From Gammaproteobacteria bacterium (lineage in GTDB: Bacteria > Pseudomonadota > Gammaproteobacteria > Arenicellales > Poriferihabitantaceae): a DNA stretch of 8,272 bases. Each line of letters starts with the position of its first letter. Within the stretch, counting starts at the first letter, position 1. The position numbers and the translations under genes are program-made. Positions 1 through 7,018 of the stretch are shown here, piece by piece. Location of the stretch: positions 2,781-11,052 of the forward strand of contig VXPI01000163.1 of NCBI GenBank assembly GCA_009839585.1. The letters run 5' to 3'. The notes under the pieces were generated by a model. It had not been told where the DNA came from and ran no database searches. It saw only the letters and a program-made list of their open reading frames with translations.

Positions 1-260
1 CGAGTGTATATGCTAACGGCATCCCCATAATCGGAACGTCGCATGCTGACCTCGCCTTGCTCCATAAGGTACTCAATTTCCTGATTTTCATGCTGATACC
101 AGATGAACCAGATTTTCTGGATGATGATCTGGGCTTCACTGGCATCCTGGGTGGTCTGTAAACGATCAAATAAATCATCCAGCTGATGATCATTCTGATC
201 TGCCAGGGACCCTGTCGAAAGGAACAAACTCAAGAGAACGGCGTTAATGATCAATCGCAT
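1..260 (-). CDS. Exported TPR-like protein, N-terminal part (cut by window edge)
   Basis: The reading frame is open from the ATG at 260 to the left edge, giving 86 codons of an unfinished protein. It begins with a signal peptide: a short basic n-region (MR), a hydrophobic stretch (about residues 4-14) and a likely cleavage site after SLA at residue 20. The mature part is acidic and helical, with LDDLFDRL, a W-x-x-W core (WFIW), and then ALMxRG-like and GDAxxxY-like patterns that resemble the first helices of a tetratricopeptide repeat. Small secreted proteins of this kind are common in Proteobacteria, with no agreed function. The start at 260 is preceded by GAGG at good spacing. An in-frame ATG at 272 (adding MRHH) has a weaker GGA and is the alternative. 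The gene is divergent from the antiporter gene. The TPR assignment is an inference because most of the protein lies outside the window. Confidence 0.72.
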   Translation of the reverse strand, partial: MRLIINAVLLSLFLSTGSLADQNDHQLDDLFDRLQTTQDASEAQIIIQKIWFIWYQHENQEIEYLMEQGEVSMRRSDYGDAVSIYT

Positions 261-335
261 GTGATGCCTCATGATTTTCCAAATACAGGTTCATAGCATG
301 GCACAGGAAACATCATTCTGCAAGTTGAACGAACA

Positions 336-363
336 GTTGAGCGATTCGGGTTGAGCGATTCGG
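336..363. repeat. Perfect 14-bp tandem duplication upstream of the antiporter gene
   Basis: GTTGAGCGATTCGG occurs twice, back to back, at 336-349 and 350-363, with no mismatch. The second copy ends 3 bp before the TATAAT box at 367-372, so the pair covers the -35 region of the predicted antiporter promoter. It may be a regulator-binding direct repeat or a recent slippage duplication; the sequence alone does not decide between them. Confidence 0.85.
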
Positions 364-366
364 CTC

Positions 367-372
367 TATAAT
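367..372 (+). promoter_or_regulatory. Candidate -10 box (TATAAT) for the antiporter gene
   Basis: A perfect TATAAT lies 68 bp before the antiporter ATG, predicting transcription from about 379 and a 5' leader of roughly 60 nt. No good -35 hexamer sits at 16-18 bp. The two TTGAGC hexamers (337-342 and 351-356) lie 24 and 10 bp from the box, both wrong for sigma-70, and there is no TGn extension. If used, the promoter is probably weak or activator-dependent. Confidence 0.45.
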
Positions 373-440
373 ATGCCCACATCAAAGCAACTTTAGAAAC
401 CCTTTTTATATCTTTTCAGTCCAGGGCAGCATCTTCGAAA

Positions 441-2276
441 ATGGATACCGGCGGCCTCATACTCAATGTCCTTGTCTACCTCGGTTCGGCCGTTGTGCTA
501 GTTTCTATATTTGCCCGACTCGGCCTCGGGTCCGTGCTTGGCTATCTTTTTGCCGGGATGCTGATTGGTCCCTGGGGTCTCGGATTCATAGACAATACCC
601 ACGATGTCCTCGAGCTTTCCGAGCTTGGCATCATGCTGTTGCTGTTCATTATCGGACTGGAACTCGAGCCTCGCAGACTGTTGGCGATGAGAAAACCTAT
701 CGCCTACTTTGGTGGTTTTCAGATGGGACTAAGCACCATCTTGATCGGCAGTGCCATTATGCTACTGGGAATCAGCTGGCAAATTGCCGTGATCACCGGT
801 CTGGCTCTGGCATTGTCATCAACCGCCATGTCATTGCAGATTATCAATGAAAGAAATCTTCTCAAACGCCCAATCGGACAGACCGGTTTTCCGGTCTTGC
901 TGTTTCAGGATCTAATGGTAGTCCCGATCCTGGCATTAATCCCCTTCCTGTCAGGCAATCAGGTTGAATCACAGGAATCCACCGACCCTACGGTGGTGGG
1001 CCTGACCGTGATTGGAGCTTCCATCGGCATATTTCTGATCAGCCATTATGCCTTGTCCCACATCTTTCGGTTCGTGGCCTCTACACGCCTGCCTGAAATA
1101 TTCACCGCACTGGCACTCCTTCTGATACTGGGGCTCTCTACAATCATGCATGAATTGGGCCTCTCACTGGCATTGGGCGCATTTCTGGCGGGTGTCATTC
1201 TGGCTGACTCGGAATACCGGCATGCCCTGAAATCCGATATTCAGCCGTTCAAGGGACTGCTACTCGGGTTGTTTTTTATATCGGTCGGAATGAACATGAA
1301 TTTCGGGCTATTGTTCGATGATACAGTACTGATCGTAACTGCCGCATTTGGGATATTGATCATCAAGACAGCCGTGCTTTATGTACTTGCCATTTTGACA
1401 AAGCTGGATGTCAGCGAACGCCCCTTGTTTTCGTTCCTGTTTTCGCAAGGCGGCGAGTTCGCCTTTGTACTGTTTGCATTTGCGGCAACCTCGGGTGCGC
1501 TGGAACCCGATTTATCTTCCAAGCTGATTCTGATAGTGACTCTGACAATGATGATGACACCACTACTTGTGGTATTAAACGACAGGCTAATCGAGCCCCG
1601 TTTTCGAAAGACCGCGGAACAGAACCTGGAAATGGACGAGATTGACCATGAGAGCCGCGTGATTCTGGTCGGCTTCGGGCGAGTCGGCCAGATTATCGGT
1701 CGTATGCTGCATGTCAACGGTATTGAGCCGATCGTGATCGAAAACGATCCTGACCATATTGAGCGAGTTCGACGATTTGGATACAAGACCTATTATGGAG
1801 ACCTGTTCAAGCATGATGTACTAAAGGCCGTGAACGCCGGTCAGGCGGATATGATCATTCTGACCATGAACAATGCTGCATCGACCAACCAGGCTGTCGA
1901 ATTGATTCAGAATGCGTACCCGGATTTGCGAATCATTGCAAGAGCCAATGATCGGGATCATGCCATTGACTTATACAGCATGAATGTCAAGGAGGTAACC
2001 CGGGACACTTTTTATTCCTCGGTCGAGATGGGCAAGCAAATCCTGAAACATCTCGGGTTCTCGAAAGAACACATAGACAATATGGCCAATGCCTACGTGG
2101 AACGGGATATTCAGAAACTCATGCGGCAGGTCGATAACCGTGATGAGGAAAAAGAACTGATTTCGGTCGCTCTGCATTCCCGGGAACAGCTTGAGCAGAC
2201 TCTGGAGCTGGACAATATTGACGAGGAGTCACTCGATCACCAGAATCCGAGGCTGCAACCGGAAACGCCGGACTAG
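441..2276 (+). CDS. KefB/KefC-like CPA2 monovalent cation:proton antiporter with RCK domain
   Basis: This inner-membrane protein (611 residues) probably exchanges K+ (or Na+) for H+. Residues about 5-380 form a hydrophobic CPA2 exchanger core. It includes LGYLFAGMLIGP (33-44), IIGLELEP (70-77), the conserved FQD (155-157) of the ion-exchange site, HALKSDIQPFKGLLLGLFFI (261-280), close to the KefC regulatory loop, and SQGGEFAFVL (335-344). A linker leads to a cytoplasmic TrkA-N/RCK Rossmann domain (about 405-530) with GFGRVG (411-416) and an acidic residue, E434, ending strand 2. The tail from about 540 is charged and lacks a recognisable TrkA-C domain. Length matches the Kef family. The ATG has no clear Shine-Dalgarno sequence but is followed directly by the first membrane segment. 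No kefF/kefG-type ancillary oxidoreductase gene is adjacent. Glutathione gating and K+ specificity are known for E. coli KefB/KefC and are only inferred here; a homolog with other ion preference is possible. Confidence 0.93.
   Translation: MDTGGLILNVLVYLGSAVVLVSIFARLGLGSVLGYLFAGMLIGPWGLGFIDNTHDVLELSELGIMLLLFIIGLELEPRRLLAMRKPIAYFGGFQMGLSTILIGSAIMLLGISWQIAVITGLALALSSTAMSLQIINERNLLKRPIGQTGFPVLLFQDLMVVPILALIPFLSGNQVESQESTDPTVVGLTVIGASIGIFLISHYALSHIFRFVASTRLPEIFTALALLLILGLSTIMHELGLSLALGAFLAGVILADSEYRHALKSDIQPFKGLLLGLFFISVGMNMNFGLLFDDTVLIVTAAFGILIIKTAVLYVLAILTKLDVSERPLFSFLFSQGGEFAFVLFAFAATSGALEPDLSSKLILIVTLTMMMTPLLVVLNDRLIEPRFRKTAEQNLEMDEIDHESRVILVGFGRVGQIIGRMLHVNGIEPIVIENDPDHIERVRRFGYKTYYGDLFKHDVLKAVNAGQADMIILTMNNAASTNQAVELIQNAYPDLRIIARANDRDHAIDLYSMNVKEVTRDTFYSSVEMGKQILKHLGFSKEHIDNMANAYVERDIQKLMRQVDNRDEEKELISVALHSREQLEQTLELDNIDEESLDHQNPRLQPETPD
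2273..2276. other. CTAG providing the stop codon of both convergent genes
   Basis: The palindrome CTAG reads TAG on the plus strand (2274-2276), ending the antiporter gene, and TAG on the minus strand (2275-2273), ending tupA. The two coding regions therefore meet with no intergenic DNA, and any transcription terminator for either must lie inside the other gene. Confidence 0.95.
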
Positions 2277-3118
2277 TTCCCGGCCCTGGCATTGGCATTG
2301 AATAACTGCTCTCCATCAATCCTGAATTCATTAATCATGCGTTGCCCCTTGTCCCCCGATAGCCAAGCAATCAATGCTTTCGCACCCGGATAGTTGATAT
2401 CATGGCGATCCGGATTGACCGCCATGACACTGTACTGATTGAACAGTTCCGGATCTCCTTCAAACACGATCTCAAGCGAAGAGCGTTCTTGCGTGAATAA
2501 CCAGGTACCCCGATCGGTAAGGGTATAAGCACCAAGTTCCCCGGCTATTTGCAGGGTCTTGCCCATACCCTGTCCCACTTCCCGATACCAGATTCCATCC
2601 GGAAGAGTGCCTGCCATCGCCCAGATTTGCAATTCCTTCTTGTGAGTACCGGAATCATCGCCACGGGAAACAAACAAAACCTGATTATCCTGGATATTCT
2701 GGAATATCTCGACAACAGAAGACATCCCGCTGAAATCAATGCCACCTTCGGCTCTTGAGGGTCCTACAATCACGAAATCGTTGTACATGAACTCCGTTCG
2801 ATCAACACCATAGCCCTGTTTCACGAATTCGAGTTCTGAACTCTTCGCATGAACCATTACCACATCGACATCCCCGGCCCTGCCAATCTGTAATGCCTTA
2901 CCGGTCCCTGCTGCTATGGTCTGATACTGGAATCCGGTATCTTTTTCGACTTCGGGCAACAGATATCGTGTAAGGCCGGAATTTTCGGTGCTTGTTGTGG
3001 TGGCAATTTTTACGATCCGGTAATCCGGGTCGGCAGATGCGGGGTTTAACAACAACCAGGGTGCAAGCAAAAGGAAGGTGATTCCCTGTGCTTTTTTCTT
3101 GATTTCGGAAAAAGTCAT
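2273..3118 (-). CDS. tupA: Tungstate ABC transporter substrate-binding protein, TupA-like
   Basis: This periplasmic receptor should capture tungstate (possibly molybdate) for a TupB/TupC importer. With the ATG at 3118 the product has 281 residues: a signal peptide (basic n-region with KKK at 7-9, hydrophobic core about 13-24, likely cleavage after ASA at 29), then the TupA-family pattern. That pattern includes TTTSTENSGL (40-49), GTGKAL (71-76), GDVDVVMVHA (82-91), MYNDFVIVGP (111-120), SRGDDSGTH (151-159), GQGMGKTL (182-189), YTLTDRGTWL (198-207) and FNQYSVMAVNP (226-236). TTTS and SRGDDSGT are the oxyanion-binding segments in the family. The frame extends upstream to a TTG at 3172, but that start has no ribosome site and would give an unusually long n-region; GGA stands about 7 nt before 3118. 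The gene lies 57 nt after the stop of the oxoprolinase gene and is probably co-transcribed with it. No tupB or tupC lies next to it, which is unusual. Confidence 0.92.
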   Translation of the reverse strand: MTFSEIKKKAQGITFLLLAPWLLLNPASADPDYRIVKIATTTSTENSGLTRYLLPEVEKDTGFQYQTIAAGTGKALQIGRAGDVDVVMVHAKSSELEFVKQGYGVDRTEFMYNDFVIVGPSRAEGGIDFSGMSSVVEIFQNIQDNQVLFVSRGDDSGTHKKELQIWAMAGTLPDGIWYREVGQGMGKTLQIAGELGAYTLTDRGTWLFTQERSSLEIVFEGDPELFNQYSVMAVNPDRHDINYPGAKALIAWLSGDKGQRMINEFRIDGEQLFNANARAGN

Positions 3119-3175
3119 ACCACTATCCATTCTGGAGCAGAAACAAAAGCCCGGACTCGTTCGCCTCGGCAACCG

Positions 3176-6100
3176 TTACGACGATGGTGTTCCAAATCCC
3201 CCGCCTCCAGGGGTTTCGATCACGAAGACATCACCCGATTCAAGATCAATCGAGTCACTGCCAGCCAATTCGGTTATCCGGGAATCTGCATGCTCAACAC
3301 GATTGAAACCGACTTGTGCAGATTCCCCGCCTTCAAGCCCATAGGGAGGGATCTTACGATGCCCCGAAATGATATTCGCGGATACCGCCTCACCGAAACG
3401 GATTTTACGTATCACGCCATCACCGCCGTTAAAACGTCCTCGTCCACCCGAACCCTTGCGAATCTCAAATGATTCTACACGCACCGGAAATCGCCATTCA
3501 AGAACCTCTGGATCGGTAAGACGTGAATTGGTCATGTGAGTATGCACTGCATGCGTACCGTGATGATGTGCACCTGCACCAGAGCCCCCGCAGATCGTTT
3601 CATAATACTGCATCCGATCATTACCCCAGATGAAGTTATTCATGGTTCCCTGGGCTGCGGCAACTGTGCCCAGTGCGCCGAACAGGGTATCGACAAGGTA
3701 TTGGGAAGTCTCTACATTGCCTGCAATGACCGCAGCGGGATGCCTGGGGCTGATCATTGAATCCTCAGGAATAATGATCTCAAGAGGTTTTAGACAACCT
3801 TCATTGAGCGGAATCTGGTCATTGACCAGGCATCGAAAAACATACAGCACCGCCGCACGAACCACTGCCGTAGGAGCATTGAAGTTTCCCGGATGTTGAT
3901 CGCTTGTTCCCGTGAAGTCAATCACTGCCCTGCGGGCCTCGTGATCAACGGTAATCCTGACAGAAATCTGATGTCCATCATCCATGCAATAGGTGAATTG
4001 TCCATCATTCAGTACATCCAGCACTCTGCGCACCGATTCTTCAGCATTGTCCTGAACATGTTTCATGTAGGCATGGACGGTCTCTACTCCATACCAGTCA
4101 ATCATGCCCAGCAACTCCTGCGCTCCCTTTTCGCAGGCTGCAAGCTGCGCCTTGAAGTCTGCAATATTCATGTCCGGATTGCGGGCAGGCCAGCGGCCGC
4201 TAACCAGAAGGTCACGTATTGACTGCTCCAAAAACTGCCCATTCTCGACCAGCTTTTCATTGTCGATGACCACCCCTTCTTCTTCGATATGGGTTGAGTC
4301 TGCAGGCGCAGAGCCCGGGGATTTACCCCCGATGTCTGCATGATGTCCACGCGATGCGGTAAAGAAGAGCAATCCCCCTTGTTCGGAAAATACCGGACGA
4401 ATAATCGTAACATCGGGCAAATGCGTACCCCCGTTGTATGGCGCATTCAAGATGTAGGCATCACCCGGCTGCATCCGGCCGGATCGCTCACGAATCACGG
4501 TCTTGATGCTCTCTGACATTGATCCCAAATGGACCGGCATGTGGGGAGCATTCGCTACCAGTGCACCCTCAGGGTCGAAGATTGCACAGGAGAAGTCCAG
4601 TCGCTCCTTGATATTGACTGAAACCGCGGTGTTCTCAAGTACCGAACCCATCTGCTCGGCGATTGACATGAACAGATTATTGAACACTTCAAGCATAACC
4701 GGGTCTACATCAGTACCAATTGCGACCGATTCCCTGCGCGGGACGTAACGTTCAATCAGGAGATTTGCGGCCTCATCAAGAGTAGCCTGCCATCCGGGCT
4801 CGACAGCTAACGTCCCGGTTGAATCAAGAATCACTGATGGCCCCCGAATCTGACATCCCGGAAACAGGGATTCACGCTCAAAAAACGGTGTTTGATGCCA
4901 CTCGCCATCCATATAACAGGATCTTTCGGCAATGGGTTTTGCTGCTTGTGACTGTGCAGGTGATTGTGCCCTGTTTGGGTTGGCTATAGCCGAACGGGCC
5001 CTGTTCATTGCTTCGACCTGAATCGATTCGACAATCATCTTTTTATCCGGAGAGATAAATCCGAAACGCATCCGATGAACCTCCTCAAACTGACTCTGTA
5101 TCTGATCAACCGATGAGAGCAGAACGGGGAAAGAGGTATCGGATCCTTCATAACGCACATGTAGCAGGTTTCTGTAGATAATGTCCTGCATGTGGGTTTG
5201 AGAAATTTGCCTGGCAAGCGATTCATCACATTCGGCCTGGAGAGCATCGGTTATGCCTTCGAGGTCCTGCACAAGCTGTTTTGTCAGTACTATCTCAATA
5301 GCTTGCTGACGGTCTACGACCGTGTCGGCAAGCCCCATGCCATAGGCAGACAAGATGCCTGAAAATTCATGCGCCAGAATTTTGTTCATGCCCAGTGCAT
5401 CGGCAACCATACAGGCATGCTGACCGCCGGCTCCACCACAACAACAGAGCATGTAGCGGGTGACATCGTAGCCTCGTTGCACCGAGATTTTCTTGATGGC
5501 ATTGCTCATGTTGCCCACAGCGACCGCGAGAAATCCTGAAGCAACTTCTTCGGGTAGTCGGGCATCACCGGTTTGCTGCCGGATTGTTTCGGCAAGTTCA
5601 GCAAATTTCATGCGCACCTGATCCGTATCAATCGGCTGGTCACCCGTCTCGCCGAATACGCATGGAAACATGTCTGGCTGTAGCTTGCCGGTCATTACAT
5701 TGCAGTCCGTGATGGTCAACGGTCCATTGTTTCGGTAGCAGACCGGCCCGGGACTGGCACCTGCTGAATCCGGGCCTACCCGGTAGCGGGCACCGTCAAA
5801 ATGCAGGATAGACCCGCCCCCGGCTGCAACGGTATGAATCATCATCATTGGGGATCTGAGCCTGACACCTGCAACCTCGGTTTCGTAGGATTTTTCAAAC
5901 TCACCGTTATAGTGACTGACATCGGTTGAGGTTCCCCCCATATCGAATCCAATCACCTCATTGAATCCGGCTGCCTCACTGACCCGGGCCATGCCAACTA
6001 CACCTCCGGCCGGGCCCGACAGAATTGCATCCTTTCCGTAAAAAAAGCGGGCATCCGCAAGACCGCCATTCGAACGCATCAACTTGAGCTTACCGGTTAC

Positions 6101-6817
6101 AGTGCCAGTCCCGCCCAACTGGGCAGCGACTTGCGTCACATATTTGCGAATAACCGGTGAAAGGTATGCATCGACAACGGTTGTATCGCCACGCGGTACA
6201 TATTTCATTAGTGGACTAAGCTGGTTACTGACCGAGACTTGTGAGTATCCAATCGCCTCGGCGATGGTCTTGAGCGAATCCTCATGCATCGTATATCGAT
6301 AACCATGCAGAAGCACGATTGCCACCGAACGAATGCCCTCGTCATAGTATCGTTCCAGTCCCAGACGGGCTGCCTGATCATCCAGGGACTTGATGACATT
6401 CCCATGTGCATCAAGACGTTCATCTACTTCCAGAACATCGCAGTACAGCATTTCGGGTAGCTGGATATCGAGTGCAAACAGATCGGGGCGGGTTTGGTAG
6501 CCAATCCTGAGCTGGTCTCTAAAGCCGCGCGTGGTCACCAGCAATGTCGGTTCTCCGGTTCTTTCCAGCAGGGCATTGGTCGCGACTGTTGTACCCATTT
6601 TTACGGCAGCAATTTTCTCAATAGGCAGGTTGTCCCCGGCCGGAATTTTCAGCATATCCCGAATACCCTGGATCGCCGCATCGCGGTACCCCGGGCTTTC
6701 GGATAAAAGCTTGTGAGTGAGCATCCCTCCATCTGGCTTCAGTGCAACAATGTCAGTGAAGGTGCCACCCCGATCAACCCAGAATTCCCACTGGTCATGA
6801 AGTTCTGCAAGAGTCAT
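3176..6817 (-). CDS. Fused HyuA-HyuB hydantoinase/oxoprolinase, probable ATP-dependent 5-oxoprolinase
   Basis: The predicted reaction is ATP-driven opening of 5-oxo-L-proline to L-glutamate in the cytoplasm. The 1213 residues hold two units in the order of eukaryotic OPLAH. The HyuA half (about 10-690) has the ASKHA phosphate motif [11 protein letters not shown] (14-24), [12 protein letters not shown] (73-84), [15 protein letters not shown] (104-118), SGPAGGVVG (267-275), a second phosphate motif [10 protein letters not shown] (291-300), AAGGGSI (331-337) and GGAGGQHAC (461-469). The HyuB half (about 703-1213) has [14 protein letters not shown] (711-724), NGGTHLPDV (795-803), [11 protein letters not shown] (821-831), [14 protein letters not shown] (1091-1104) and a GGGGFGTP terminus. 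A Q/S/A-rich variable stretch (about 608-628) lies inside the HyuA half. Length is near that of OPLAH (about 1290 residues), so it looks complete. The ATG at 6817 has no Shine-Dalgarno sequence. Related enzymes open N-methylhydantoin or other cyclic amides or carboxylate ketones, so the substrate is inferred; the fused order and N-terminal motifs favour 5-oxoproline. tupA follows in the same direction. Confidence 0.9.
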   Translation of the reverse strand: MTLAELHDQWEFWVDRGGTFTDIVALKPDGGMLTHKLLSESPGYRDAAIQGIRDMLKIPAGDNLPIEKIAAVKMGTTVATNALLERTGEPTLLVTTRGFRDQLRIGYQTRPDLFALDIQLPEMLYCDVLEVDERLDAHGNVIKSLDDQAARLGLERYYDEGIRSVAIVLLHGYRYTMHEDSLKTIAEAIGYSQVSVSNQLSPLMKYVPRGDTTVVDAYLSPVIRKYVTQVAAQLGGTGTVTGKLKLMRSNGGLADARFFYGKDAILSGPAGGVVGMARVSEAAGFNEVIGFDMGGTSTDVSHYNGEFEKSYETEVAGVRLRSPMMMIHTVAAGGGSILHFDGARYRVGPDSAGASPGPVCYRNNGPLTITDCNVMTGKLQPDMFPCVFGETGDQPIDTDQVRMKFAELAETIRQQTGDARLPEEVASGFLAVAVGNMSNAIKKISVQRGYDVTRYMLCCCGGAGGQHACMVADALGMNKILAHEFSGILSAYGMGLADTVVDRQQAIEIVLTKQLVQDLEGITDALQAECDESLARQISQTHMQDIIYRNLLHVRYEGSDTSFPVLLSSVDQIQSQFEEVHRMRFGFISPDKKMIVESIQVEAMNRARSAIANPNRAQSPAQSQAAKPIAERSCYMDGEWHQTPFFERESLFPGCQIRGPSVILDSTGTLAVEPGWQATLDEAANLLIERYVPRRESVAIGTDVDPVMLEVFNNLFMSIAEQMGSVLENTAVSVNIKERLDFSCAIFDPEGALVANAPHMPVHLGSMSESIKTVIRERSGRMQPGDAYILNAPYNGGTHLPDVTIIRPVFSEQGGLLFFTASRGHHADIGGKSPGSAPADSTHIEEEGVVIDNEKLVENGQFLEQSIRDLLVSGRWPARNPDMNIADFKAQLAACEKGAQELLGMIDWYGVETVHAYMKHVQDNAEESVRRVLDVLNDGQFTYCMDDGHQISVRITVDHEARRAVIDFTGTSDQHPGNFNAPTAVVRAAVLYVFRCLVNDQIPLNEGCLKPLEIIIPEDSMISPRHPAAVIAGNVETSQYLVDTLFGALGTVAAAQGTMNNFIWGNDRMQYYETICGGSGAGAHHHGTHAVHTHMTNSRLTDPEVLEWRFPVRVESFEIRKGSGGRGRFNGGDGVIRKIRFGEAVSANIISGHRKIPPYGLEGGESAQVGFNRVEHADSRITELAGSDSIDLESGDVFVIETPGGGGFGTPSS

Positions 6818-6870
6818 TTTGTCGGGTTGGTAATGGCGGTGTGTGTGGTGTGATAAAGTGGTTGAAGAGT
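6818..6870 (-). promoter_or_regulatory. C-rich, G-poor leader of the oxoprolinase gene, without Shine-Dalgarno
   Basis: Read on the minus strand, the 53 nt before the ATG contain 23 C and only 2 G, with CA and CCA repeats (pyrimidine/CA-rich). No AGGAGG-like element is present. Such an unstructured leader could recruit ribosomes through protein S1, or could load Rho as a rut-like C>G bubble. The composition is counted directly; the function is inferred. Confidence 0.45.
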
Positions 6871-6879
6871 CACATTGGT

Positions 6880-6914
6880 AGTATATATCCTAATCTGGCG
6901 GCACACAGAACCAA
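6880..6914 (-). promoter_or_regulatory. Candidate promoter for the oxoprolinase-tupA unit
   Basis: On the minus strand TATACT (6885-6880) matches the -10 consensus at five of six positions, but the hexamer 17 bp upstream is poor. An overlapping alternative pairs TTGGTT (6914-6909) with TAGGAT (6892-6887) at a 16-bp spacing. Using TATACT, transcripts would start near 6873, leaving a leader of about 55 nt that is almost exactly the C-rich stretch. Support is weak. Confidence 0.3.
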
Positions 6915-6937
6915 GCCTGGATTGGTAAATCTGATAT

Positions 6938-6955
6938 GTAGCTTGTACAGTAGCT
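6938..6955. repeat. Short direct repeat GTAGCT, 12-bp period
   Basis: GTAGCT occurs at 6938-6943 and 6950-6955, flanking the palindrome TGTACA (6944-6949). It lies in the 201-bp gap between the ATPase stop and the oxoprolinase start, upstream of the candidate promoter. It is short enough to be chance. Confidence 0.3.
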
Positions 6956-6981
6956 GGAGCACGATGCGATTCTTCAGATTA

Positions 6982-7000
6982 ATCAATACCTGATCAATAC
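6982..7000. repeat. Direct repeat ATCAATAC, 11-bp period
   Basis: ATCAATAC is repeated exactly at 6982-6989 and 6993-7000, about one helical turn apart, followed by GCATTGA, which forms a short inverted repeat (TCAAT/ATTGA) with the second copy. It lies just past the stop of the ATPase gene and about 100 bp upstream of the candidate oxoprolinase promoter. Same-face spacing is compatible with a dimeric regulator site, but no known operator is recognised. No T-tailed terminator hairpin is visible in this gap (7018-6818). Confidence 0.35.
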
Positions 7001-7018
7001 GCATTGAATAGTTCCCAT

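Noticed and set aside
337..372. TTGAGC paired with TATAAT as an ordinary sigma-70 promoter.
   Set aside because: The spacers are 24 and 10 bp, far from the 16-18 bp needed; only the -10 box is kept as a candidate.
1379..1814. Minus-strand frames of 75 and 135 codons opposite the antiporter gene.
   Set aside because: The products show no recognisable domain and the plus strand encodes clear membrane and Rossmann motifs across the same bases.
3119..3175. GC-rich stretch followed by TTTTGTTT between the oxoprolinase stop and tupA, as an intrinsic terminator.
   Set aside because: The only pairings I can draw are 2-3 bp stems with internal loops; the U tract is interrupted. It does not qualify as a Rho-independent terminator.
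3536..4748. Several open plus-strand frames of 60-110 codons opposite the oxoprolinase gene.
   Set aside because: They are antisense to a strongly conserved coding region, lack family motifs and look like random translations; they are shadows.
6982..7014. TCAAT/ATTGA inverted repeat after the ATPase stop as a terminator.
   Set aside because: The stem is only 5 AT-rich base pairs with a 4-nt loop and has no following U run.
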